DNA of 64,000 nt from Anisakis pegreffii. Lineage: Eukaryota > Nematoda > Chromadorea > Rhabditida > Anisakidae. The translations under genes and the position numbers were made by a program. The stretch is from NCBI GenBank assembly GCA_035041965.1, contig JAPYMA010003028.1, positions 78,820 to 142,819 on the forward strand, written 5' to 3'. How positions within the stretch are numbered: position 1 is the stretch's first letter; the number at the start of each line of letters is the position of its first letter. This document shows positions 45,986 to 55,994 of this stretch, piece by piece. Below the pieces are notes generated by a model. That model did not search any database. It was not told the DNA's origin and worked only from the letters and a program-made list of their open reading frames with translations.

Positions 45986-47365
45986 ATGCTTCCGACTGCT
46001 CCGTACATTTTCGTTTTGCTGGCCCTAGCGTGCACAATCAACGCCTTGATCAGGTGAGACTGCACACAAAGAAAATTTCTCAAAGCCATTTCAATTCCCA
46101 TAAAATGACTTTTTCATGGGGAACGACGTGAATATGGTTTCATAAAATCTCTAGATATGGCAGACTGGATATATGGAATAGATTTTCAAAACCGTCAGGA
46201 GAAAGTACTGGAGAGAGTAGAGATGACGATCCCAATAATCAACTTACTTTACGCAACCAACCAAATCCAACGAAATTAGCATCTACAATTAGTCAACTCT
46301 AATTTCCTCATCAAAATCATTCATTGATATTGCACGACTGAATAAGTAGGAATAAATTCAATTTCTGATTTTAGGGCACCGCTCTATAAAAGGGTTGGTA
46401 CGAAAGGAATGAAGAGCTTTGACCATGGTAACAACCGAATTGGACTGGCTAAGGCAGCTGTAAATAACACATACTTTAAGACCACTAAACCTGCAAATCC
46501 AACGAGTACGCCGCATCCATCCACGATTACCCATATGAATCCCACGTCGAGTTATCCTGAGAACCCCATGACCACTTCCTCTAAGGATCCCACCACGGTT
46601 ACCCAGAGGAGTCCCACCATGACCTCCCCTAACAATCCCTCCACGAATACACATAAGAATCCCTCTATGACTTCCCGTAAGATATCCTCTGCAGTTTCCC
46701 ATACGAATCCCTCCAGGATTTCTCACGTTGGTCCCTTCACAGTTTCTCATCGACATGATGCTACAACTTCCCACGCGCATCCCTCCACGACTTCCCATGA
46801 GAATCCCTCCGGGATCTCCCACGGGCATCCCTCCACGACTTCCCATGAGAATCCCTCCGGGATCTCCCACGGGCATCCCTCAAAGATTCACCACAGAAAA
46901 CCCTCCAGGATCTCCCACATGAAGCCCTCCACGAATGTCCATGAAAACCCCTCCACAAGTTCCCATGAGAGTCCCAACACCGCTTCCCACGATAATCCCA
47001 TCAAGGATTCCCATGATAACCCCTGCGACACTCCTCATAAAAACCCACCCTGCGCCACTCCCCATGAGAGTCCCAGCGCCACTTCCCGTGAGAATCCCTG
47101 TGGCGCTTTCCATGAAATCCCGTGCACCCATACCCGTAAGGATCCTTGCGCCGCTTCTCGCAAGAACCCCTGCGCCCGTGCTCATGGGAATCCTACCAAG
47201 ATTTCTCGAGAGGATCCTACCATAATTTCCCCTGAGAATCCCAGCATCACTTCCCGTAAGAAATCCATGACCTGTCCCTGTGCGAATCCCACCACGACTT
47301 CATATGCGGATCCCATCATGGCTGCGTATGAGTGGCCAGATGATGTGTGGTGGGACATCCTTTGA
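45986..47365 (+). CDS. AP10: chimeric secreted repeat protein from AP11-type gene lacking the protease body
   Basis: Two exons: 45986-46053 and 46375-47365; 352 residues. Exon 1 encodes a signal peptide identical to AP11 (MLPTAPYIFVLLALACTI). Exon 2 starts with the AP11 propeptide APLYKRVGTKGM and after KS passes directly to FDHGNNRIGLAKAA, which is the end of the AP11 protease domain in its exon 8, and then into a Pro/Ser/Thr/His/Asn-rich tail. No catalytic Asp, flap or lobe remains. Intron 1 and both flanks are alike in AP10 and AP11, so this is a genomic deletion of exons 2 (most) to 8 (start) in a duplicate, not a retrocopy. The tail is built of 8-residue units such as SHENPSGI and SHGHPSTT and ends in VWWDIL, like the WWDIF of AP11. 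The frame is open for 330 codons. Predicted product: secreted, possibly O-glycosylated mucin-like protein. Function unknown. Confidence 0.8.
46495..47330 (+). repeat. 24-bp (octapeptide) repeats in AP10
   Basis: Degenerate 24-bp units encoding mostly x-H-x-N/H-P-S-x-x. One 48-bp pair (SHENPSGI-SHGHPSTT) is repeated almost exactly near 46790-46890. Homologous to the start of the AP11 tail but less homogenised. Confidence 0.8.
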
Positions 47366-48404
47366 ACCGCACCACACGTTTTGATACGGTTTACTGCAGA
47401 ACCTCTACCAGAATTCCCTGTGTAGATCCCTGAACGTCAATCATTCAAAACTTCGGAATCATGGGATTTATAGAAATAATCACTGATGCAATATTCAGCC
47501 AAGGGTCGAATAAAAGTATTAAAACAATGTTATTCTGGCGTTTCATTTGTACAGTCACACTATGATATTGATTTGTTAGAATTAAGTTAAAGATTTCGAT
47601 GGTGACACTATCGTGGTTGTCATCAAATCTTATTGTCATGATATGCTTTGCATAAGTGTCATTCATAACAATATATCCATAAGACTGCAGTCATCTCCAA
47701 GCAAGCTTTCCATCATTCGATAAGATACAAACGCAGCACTGGCGATCTTTGTTGAATTTTATCATGTTTGGCTCTCTGCAGCTTTAGACTTGCTCAACAA
47801 GGTTATCATATTCTGCAGGAAAACGATTGCAAAACACCTAGTTTTTTTGGGAGATTACGTTGTATGTTGCTCACTCAAAATACTTCATTCAAGAATTATG
47901 AGCCAAGTTGTTCATAATCAACGTGAAACACTGCACAAATGTGTGACTGTCTATATTTTAAAGCCTTCGATCTACCCAAGAGTATTGCTCTAGAATGAGG
48001 TGTAAATTTGGATTGCATTTGGCAACCTCATTTTCTGTCACACACTTCCAGATTTGTTGTGAACAATGAACTGAAACCCTTATTTTATAGAAATCTCCCT
48101 GAGAATGTTTGACCGCTGAGCAAGCAGATCAAACGCATCATACCATCTATCAAAAAACATAGCATGAGGCTAACTCCTATGGACGATCATTCAGTTGACT
48201 GAATTAAGGAGTGCATTTTGTTCGAACAAAAATTAACCTTTTGCAAGTGTCTCCAATGAAGCTGGAGATTTTTCATGAGCACATTTCTTTTGTTTGTCAA
48301 CTTCCTAGAAGTAAAACTCTAATTCATCATTCGTGTGATCATAAAGTTTCAAATCGCATTTTTTTCTCACGAATATCGAATCACAGCAAAATCTTAATTG
48401 ATTA

Positions 48405-48585
48405 TCTTGATTCAATCGCTTTCGATGGTTTCCTACGTTGGTCTGGGAATAGACTCATACCCGTGGGCAGCTTTGCACAAGCAATCGATCAAATTCTGGA
48501 AAATGCAAATTGCACTGAGAAAGTATTCTTGTTTTGGTTGAACAGAAGTATATCGGTGGAACACAGTGATAAGATGTGCTCATGA
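48405..48585 (+). pseudogene. Isolated relic of aspartic protease exon 5
   Basis: Encodes DSIAFDGFLRWSG, then FAQAIDQILENANC and FLFWLNRS, clearly the FDG-to-FWLNR part of exon 5. The GGELTLCG end is degraded to VEHSDKM and a stop follows. No catalytic exons are found nearby, so this is a remnant of a lost array member. Confidence 0.75.
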
Positions 48586-48833
48586 CTGGAATCATTTCAA
48601 GTATCAATTTAACTCTGATATCAATTAAGCTGACATTTATTTGTTCGTAATTTTGTTCATAATGCTAATCTGGCAGCGAAAGGAATTTTGGGTGTGTGTA
48701 ACAGGTCATAAATTCGTAATGTTTCGCAATGTTTTATTGGTCATGTTCTCATCATTAAAAAGCAATAAAAACATAATCATCTATCGACACAGGAATAATG
48801 CTGAATATGCTTAAAAGGAGGCGTATATAAGCC

Positions 48834-48841
48834 GTTCATGA
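48834..48841 (+). promoter_or_regulatory. TATA box of AP11
   Basis: TATATAAG followed by CCGTTCATGAACCTC, shared with AP10, about 220 bases before the ATG. Confidence 0.6.
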
Positions 48842-49061
48842 ACCTCTGATCTTCCACTGAACGTCTCGTGATCTATCAGTCATTGTTTGATCGCTGACCA
48901 TCTCTTTTTCATATCTGTTCGTTTGAAGCATATCACGAGATAAATTGGGCCTTAGAAACTACACACCAGAATGTTTTGATTAATGAAGTGGCCGCGTTCG
49001 ATGAGTCGCTTTATTTCCGTAAGAATACTTGACACTTTCTAAATGTTATACTTTAGACACA

Positions 49062-52000
49062 ATGCTTCCGACTGCTCCGTACATTTTCGTTTTGCTGGCC
49101 CTAGCGTGCACAATCAACGCCTTGATCAGGTGGGACTGCACACAATGAAAATTTCTCAAAGCCATTTTTATTCCAATAAAATGTCTTTTTCATGAGGAAC
49201 GACGTGAATATCATTTTATAGCATTTCCAGATGTGAATGAAGGTCTGGAAGTGTGAGTAGCATTACGAACATTGTCAGCAGAAATGTTGGATAGTAAAGA
49301 TGACGATTTCAATGATCAACTTACTTTGTAAAACCAACCAAATCCAATTAAATTATCATCTGCGATTGATCAATTCTAATTTTCCCGTCAAATTCGAAGA
49401 TTGATTGTTGAAATAAGAACAAACGCAACGTCCAATTTCAGGGCACCGCTCTATAAAAGGGTTGGTACGAAAGGAATGAACAGCACTGATTACAACACAA
49501 AAGCTTTGGCTGAATATGCCATCAGTAAACATTCGTCAAATGGATCTCTATCGAATGAACATCATGGATTCAATCAGCCGCTTATCAATTATGAGAACAT
49601 ACGATTTATGGGAGAGATCACCATTGGAACACCACCACAACGTTTCACCGTAAGTCTTTCATTGCTCTCAACTGCAAAATCATCGAGCAACCGATGACAT
49701 TTCAGCATTCAGAAAAGAAGTACACTTCTCGAAACAGAAAACTTTTTGCTTGAATAAACGATAGAGCAACGATGGAAATATGATATTCACTGATATTAGG
49801 CATTGTTTAGTTTCTATTAAAACTTCACCTTATTGTACGATGCTAATCAAGAGTTGGAGTGAGCTGGCTGGTGAAAATTTCACTCGAAATCGACCAGTGT
49901 ACCGTCAGTGTCATGAATGTTATTGAGACCGGCTAGGATATGAGTCATTTGAATGTGATATTTAGCGTTAATAGTGAAGAATATTCTTGCAATGCGCTGT
50001 GTTCAATGCTGATTAAGTGAGTGCAGATTCAGACTGATCACTGGCATAAAAAGGATTCAAAAAGGATCCTATCGGAGTTGATCAGAGCCAGAGTTTACTT
50101 GTCCTAGTGCAAAGAAAGTCCACTCATCCATCTGCTCATCCAACATCACTTCCTTCTACTGCTATAGAAATCTCCGTCGAGGCTTCAAAAAATTAGACTT
50201 ACTTCTTAGAACGAAACAAATCGCTGATTCTTCTCATTCCATCACTACAAGAGAGTTACAGATGTCATGTCATGTCATAGGACTGATTGATTTCGTTTAG
50301 ATGTGGTTCGATACATGTTCACATGGTCTTTGGGTACCATGCGACGGATGTTTCAGCGAGAGCTGCTTTGGTCATAACAAGTTCAGTTGCTGGTTCTCAA
50401 GCACGTGTTCGTCATTCGACTATACATCTACTGTTAATTCCGGTCCAGGGTTTACTTGGGGTTATTTCATGGAGGATGTAGTTTGTGTGCGTTTTCTAAA
50501 TTCTACTCCTTCCTCTCAATTCGTTCACCTGATATAACAGCAGTTTTTTTTAACTGAACTTCATTATCAAATCTCCAACTGATCAACCTCAACTCTAATT
50601 GAATCTCCAACTGATTTATAACCGATCTTTAGTCAAAATTTGGATGCTAGTCCGAAATTCGTTGAAGAATGCGTGCTCAACTTCAGTAGAGGAAACAGTG
50701 CTTTAGAAGTGTCACTTCCAGATGATTCAGACCAACACAATCTGCAGAAACTCCAGTGACAATTCTATCATGAATTTCAGAAGGTGTAAGATGAAATTTC
50801 AGTTTGGTGGCCAGGACAGTAGACTTTGTACGGACAAGACGCAAGGTTTTGTGTGTGCGGAGCAAACAACGGCGAGGGTAAAATTTTTCACCCATTGATG
50901 CTAGATTCATCATGACCTCGTATGATTTTCACAGCCTTACAGACGCTTTCAATTTATGAGTTTAGCACAACGAGGGTGTTAAGTATACATGCTCTATCAA
51001 TAGGAATTAATTTATCCATTCGTTTACAGCAGTGTTATAGTTCAAGTTTTAATATTTTGAGGTTGTTATCTGTCATCAACGAATAATGAGTTGTTGCAAT
51101 TGAGAAGCAAAAAGATTGATGCTATCCAAAGTTCACAAGTGAATGAGGGGGTAATGCTTGCTGCACAGAACAGACCATGAGTAAAACTAATGGTTATGAT
51201 GTTGATGGATATGAGGTTAGGTGATACAAAAGCGGGTGACACTCTAACTACGTGATCGTGATTTTTGACTGGATCAATTTTGCAGTATGCACCATATGAT
51301 GGTATACTTGGAATGGCGAACGGCTTGACATCCCCGCTTGGTTATGCACAACCGATGGAGCAAATCTTCCATAGTTCCAAATGTCCTGAGAAGGTGTTCG
51401 CGTTCTGGATGAACCCAAATGAAGAGTCAGAAAATGGTGGCGAGCTGACGCTTTGTGGCATTGACCACTCACATTATACGGTCACCTTTAGCACTGTTTT
51501 CATAAATTCATTCAAACTTCTTCAGACCTCAGTTTCCGTGTTTCAAACGAATCATAACGCTCTACTCTCAGCAACTCGTTTGTTGAAATTCTATTCATAA
51601 TAATTATAATAAGAGGGGCAATGATCACTAAAACGATCACTCATGAGAGTAATAATGAGATTTATTATTTGATGATAACAACTCAAGTAATGCAGCACTA
51701 CAGCAACTCGAAATTGGGTACATTAATTTCGTTAAAATGTATCGTTCGAGACGGTGTCACTGTTGTCAGACTATTCTATTACTTCAGGGTGAGTTGGCAT
51801 GGATTCCGGTCATCTCATCAAACGCTTGGCAAGTTCCAATAGATGCTGTCAACATTGGCGATCAAGTAATAGGCACACAAATGGAAGGTTTGTTTGACAC
51901 TGGAAGCGCTCTGATAGTCGTACCATCTGCCCAATATTATCAGGTACAGTTTCTTCTGAGATTTTCCAATTAAGCTCGACTGATCGTTCTTTTTGCAACA

Positions 52001-54580
52001 ACTGGGTCTTCAGTTAGCGTACAAATACTCAACCAGCAATTCACATAGATTTATGATCTTTTCGAAGTGACTGAAAACGATATTGACTCAACACAGGATG
52101 GTCTAGTGCTCAAACTGGTTTAAATGTATCCATTTCGGTGCTCATTCATGCGTGCGCATATTCGGAGTTCCGAAATATGTCAACTTCCAACAGCGAGTCC
52201 CGATTGAGTTACTGTATGCGCAAGGAGTTTGTTGTCAACATGATATATGCGCTGACAAATACGCTGTTTTGTAAAGTCAATCGAATGATCTCCCTCCTCA
52301 TGGCAAACTGATCAAATAAGGGAAGCATCACTTCTTCAGATATCATCCAATAAGTGATCTTTTGTTTCGCTTCCAGATAGTAGCTGCTGTGGGTGCTCAG
52401 TATGACGGTGAGCGATTCTGGACATACTGTATGTATGTTGACTGGCAATTACCGCTAACTTTCACATTCAATGGAAAACAATACGATATTCCCGCTAGTG
52501 CTTATTGGTTGACGGTGAGGAATGGTTATCTTATTATTCACCACATTGAAATTCAATGCGATATGCTTGATCGCCCATGATCTCACGAAAAACAATCCCC
52601 AACGTATAAGCTGTAAGCCTGGTAGAGGCAATTTTTCTCTTATAGAGACCAATCAAAAGATTGAATTGACACTGAACAATCTGCTTCGCTCTATGAACAT
52701 CTTTTGAGAGGAAAACATGCACGAGGGGAATAAGCTAGTCACGTCTCAATGCCTTTAAACAGTTTAAGTTTTTTCGTAATTCTTCACGCATTACTTTGAT
52801 TAACACATCTGAATTCTATTCTGCTAGCGTTAAGCATTTTTCATTTGAATTGAACCATCGTTAAGTTGCCTACCATAATTATTGCTGAATGAACCGTTCG
52901 CATGAATGAGACAGTTCCTCAAAACATGGATTGACTGACTGACTGCAACAATATATGTTCGAAATATCTTTGCAGTTCGACGACGATATATGCCTATTGA
53001 ACGTTGAACCGAGCGAAATGGATATCTGGCTCATTGGCGACACGTTTATTTCACAATATTACACGGTATTCGACCATGGTAACAAACGAATTGGACTGGC
53101 TGAGGCGGCTGCAAATAACACAAACCTTAAGACCAGTCGACATGCAAATCCAACGACTACGCCACATCCATCCACGATAACCCATAAGAATCTCACGTCG
53201 AATTCTCCTGAGAACCCCATGACGACTCCCTCTAAGAATCCCACCAAGACCACTCATAAGAATCCCACCACGACTTCTCCTAAAGATTCCTCCGCGACTG
53301 CACATGAGAATCCTACCACGGCTTCCCCGAAGGATCCCACCACGACTACCTGTGGGTGTCCTTCCACGACTTCCCCTAAGAATCCTTGTGCGACTTCTCA
53401 TGACAATCCTACCACGACTTCACTTAAGGATTCCTCCGCGACTATTCATAATCATCCCCCCACGCCTTCTCCTAAGGATTCCCCCGCGATTACTCATAAG
53501 CATCCCCCCACGACTTCACCTAAGGATTCCTCCGCGACTACTCATAAGCATACGACCACGACTTCTCCTAAGGATTCCTCCGCGACTAATCATAAGCATC
53601 CCACCGCAGCTTCTCCTAAGGATTCCTCCGCAACTACTCATAAGCATACGACCACGACTTCTCCTAAGGATTCCTCCACGACTACTCATAAGCATCCCAC
53701 CGTGACTTATCCTAAGGATTCCTCCGCGACTAATCATAAGCATCCCACCGCAGCTTCTCCTAAGGATTCCTCCGCAACTACTCATAAGCATACGACCACG
53801 ACTTCTCCTAAGGATTCCTCCACGACTACTCATAAGCATCCCACCGCGACTTCTCCTAAGGATTCCTCCGCGACTACTCATAAGCATCCCACCGCGACTT
53901 CTCCTAAGGATTCCTCCACGACTACTCATAAGCATCCCACCGTGACTTATCCTAAGGATTCCTCCGCAACTACTCATAAGCATGCGACCACGACTTCTCC
54001 TAAGGATTCCTCCACGACTAATCATAAGCATCATACCGCAGCTTCTCCTAAGGATTCCTCCGCAACTACTCATAAGCATACGACCACGACTTCTCCTAAG
54101 GATTCCTCCGCGACTACTCATAAGCATACCACCGTGACTTCTCCTAAGGATTCCTCCGCAACTACTCATAAGCATACGACCACGACTTCTCCTAAGGATT
54201 CCTCCACGACTACTCATAAGCATCCCACCGTGACTTATCCTAAGGATTCCTCCGCGACTAATCATAAGCATCCCACCGCAGCTTCTCCTAAGGATTCCTC
54301 CGTGACTACTCATAAGCATACGACCACGACTTCTCCTAAGGATCCCTCTGCGACTACTCATAAGCATACGACCACAACTTCTCCTAAGGATCCCTCCGCG
54401 ACTACTCATACGTATCCCACCACGACTTCCCCTAAGGATTCCTCTGCGACCTCCCATATGAATCCCTCGACATTCCCGATTGTCTCTAACCATCCCAAGA
54501 TGATTGCTTATGTGAATCCCACCACGACGTCACCACCACCTAGCACGTATCCGTGGTGGGACATCTTTCATCTCTTCTGA
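49062..54580 (+). CDS. AP11: probable aspartic pseudoprotease with long Thr/Ser/Lys/His-rich repeat tail
   Basis: Eight exons: 49062-49129, 49442-49649, 50301-50486, 50803-50877, 51286-51480, 51788-51943, 52377-52514, 52976-54580; 876 residues, over twice the family length. Signal peptide MLPTAPYIFVLLALACTI, propeptide APLYKRVGTKGMNSTDYNT, mature start near [10 protein letters not shown]. The first catalytic motif is FDTCSHGLW (Asp about 96): the invariant Gly of DTG is Cys. The flap reads NSGPGFTWG, with no Tyr where the others have YGTG. YDGILGMA, FDTGSALIV (second Asp about 281) and WLIGD are kept. This combination predicts a fold that is kept but poor or absent catalysis. Exon 8 continues in frame from RIGLAEAA into about 490 residues of octapeptide and then 16-residue repeats (THKHTTTTSPKDSSAT type), ending WWDIFHLF. 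The tail is rich in Thr/Ser (O-glycosylation) and His pairs. Confidence 0.85.
53441..54448 (+). repeat. 48-bp tandem repeat, about 21 copies, in AP11 exon 8
   Basis: Each 48-bp unit encodes 16 residues of the type [T/N]HKH[P/T]T-xx-[S/Y]PKDSS[A/T]T. Variants are ordered: HKHTTTTSPKDSS, HKHPTVTYPKDSS, HKHPTAASPKDSS recur together, giving a partial 144-bp higher-order unit. Being a multiple of three, the repeat keeps the frame on copy-number change. Confidence 0.9.
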
Positions 54581-55994
54581 TGCGATTTCCCGCAGAACCT
54601 CTACGAGAATTTCACATGCGAATCACTGAACCAGAATCATTCAAGCATTCGCGTAATTTACATTCAAATCACACAATCCATATAAATTATCATTGATGCA
54701 ATATTCACTCATCGATCAAATAAAAGTATTATAATAACGTTATTTTGGCTTTTCATTTGTAGACTGCATCACGATATTGATTTGTTGAAATTAAATTAGA
54801 GATTTTTTAAATCATAGCGTCTTCTTTATCATATCTTGAGCGAACGTTTCTTTTATCTTAATGCAAGAATAATGCAAAAACTTTAATTCAATGCAAAAAC
54901 TCAATGCAAGAACTTGATCAGAACATTCCAAATTAAAATTCTAACCATCGAATCATTGTTCGACGAGATCATTCTGTTCAATTCCATTGTTTTCAGTCAC
55001 TACCTTTTGACAGATTTACTTGTCTCATTAGAGTTCTTCTTGATAATTGTCAGTGGTAGACAATTCATCATGAAATTGTTGACTGCAAACCAACCAAATT
55101 CAAATCAGTTCTGCTATTGAACCACATTTGAAAACAGCAATAATCTTCGCTCCGAATATAATATGGTATGAATATACGTTTTCTGAAACTCAAAACGACA
55201 TCGATTAATCAAACTTAGGAATATTTACTTTCCGACCTTATGGATGAATTCAAGAATTCAACCAGTTAGTTTCACTTCAAGAATAGTGACAAAAAATCAC
55301 GCCGTTACCTGCTGAATACAATCATTGAATGAGTGCAAAGGCTCAGAAAAGTATGAACTTGATATGTTCGCAAACAAAGCATTTACAAACCGACTGTATC
55401 GCTTGTTTTATGGCATGAATCATAAAGAAACTGTAAAACGTACGAAAACATTGACTATGATAAATGACTCTGCAAACAAACATAAATAGTTAGTAAATAT
55501 TCTAGAATACCAATTTGTAAACTGAACTGAATCAGTTCTTTAACAAGTATATTAGCATTCAATCGTTTCTTGTTTGAGTCATTTTTGCGTTTTACTTTCG
55601 AAACACCATTCATACAGAGGTGTGTTCTCAGATGAGTTTCATTCTAGCGGATTGAGATCATTGCTCTCATTGTGTTGGGTGTTTTTATGATCTATATGGT
55701 TGAACACGGCGATCCCGAGATCCTGATTAACAAGTACCACGGAAGTCTACTGCTCAGGCATCAAAAATGATCTCCGAGCTGATAAAACCTATATCTTTGC
55801 TGGGCTATAAAAAATTCAGTGTTCTATATCTTCACGTGCAGTCACCAGAATGTTTGAATAATTTTTGCTGATTTGATAATTTTGTCATCATCTAATAGCT
55901 GAGCTCATTGCGTCATCAACTTGATTTTCATTCAGGAACGGACAGTACTGTTGAAGATTTTCCGCAATTCACTTTCATTACAGGTTCTACGAAC
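54581..55994. other. Intergenic region AP11-AP12
   Basis: AATAAAAG at about 54719 is the probable AP11 polyadenylation signal. Runs of ATGCAAAAAC/AATGCAAG words occur at 54860-54910. No coding exon seen. The AP12 promoter is at the end. Confidence 0.5.
55806..55813 (+). promoter_or_regulatory. TATA box of AP12
   Basis: TATAAAAA about 190 bases before the AP12 ATG, in line with the spacing in the other array members. Confidence 0.5.

Larger units (their letters stand above)
47366..49061. other. Intergenic region AP10-AP11
   Basis: 47443-47620, with AATAAAAG at about 47509, matches the flank after AP11 (54650-54800). A lone exon 5 relic lies at 48405-48585. 48690-49061 matches the region upstream of AP10. 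Otherwise no feature. Confidence 0.55.

Noticed and set aside
46358..46876. 172-residue minus-strand frame (GGMPVGDPGG repeats)
   Set aside because: Antisense shadow of the AP10 octapeptide repeats, same reasoning.
46375..47365. AP10 as a retrocopy of AP11
   Set aside because: Intron 1 and both genomic flanks are shared with AP11, so it arose from a DNA duplication followed by deletion.
46375..47365. AP10 as a plain pseudogene
   Set aside because: Frame is open from signal peptide to stop, splice sites are intact and the C-terminal end is conserved. Not excluded, but expression should be tested first.
53516..54493. 325-residue open frame on the minus strand (MSSRGGILRRS repeats)
   Set aside because: Opposite strand of the 48-bp repeat in AP11. 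A repeat of length divisible by three lacking stops in one unit is open throughout, so it is a by-product; no splice or start context supports it.
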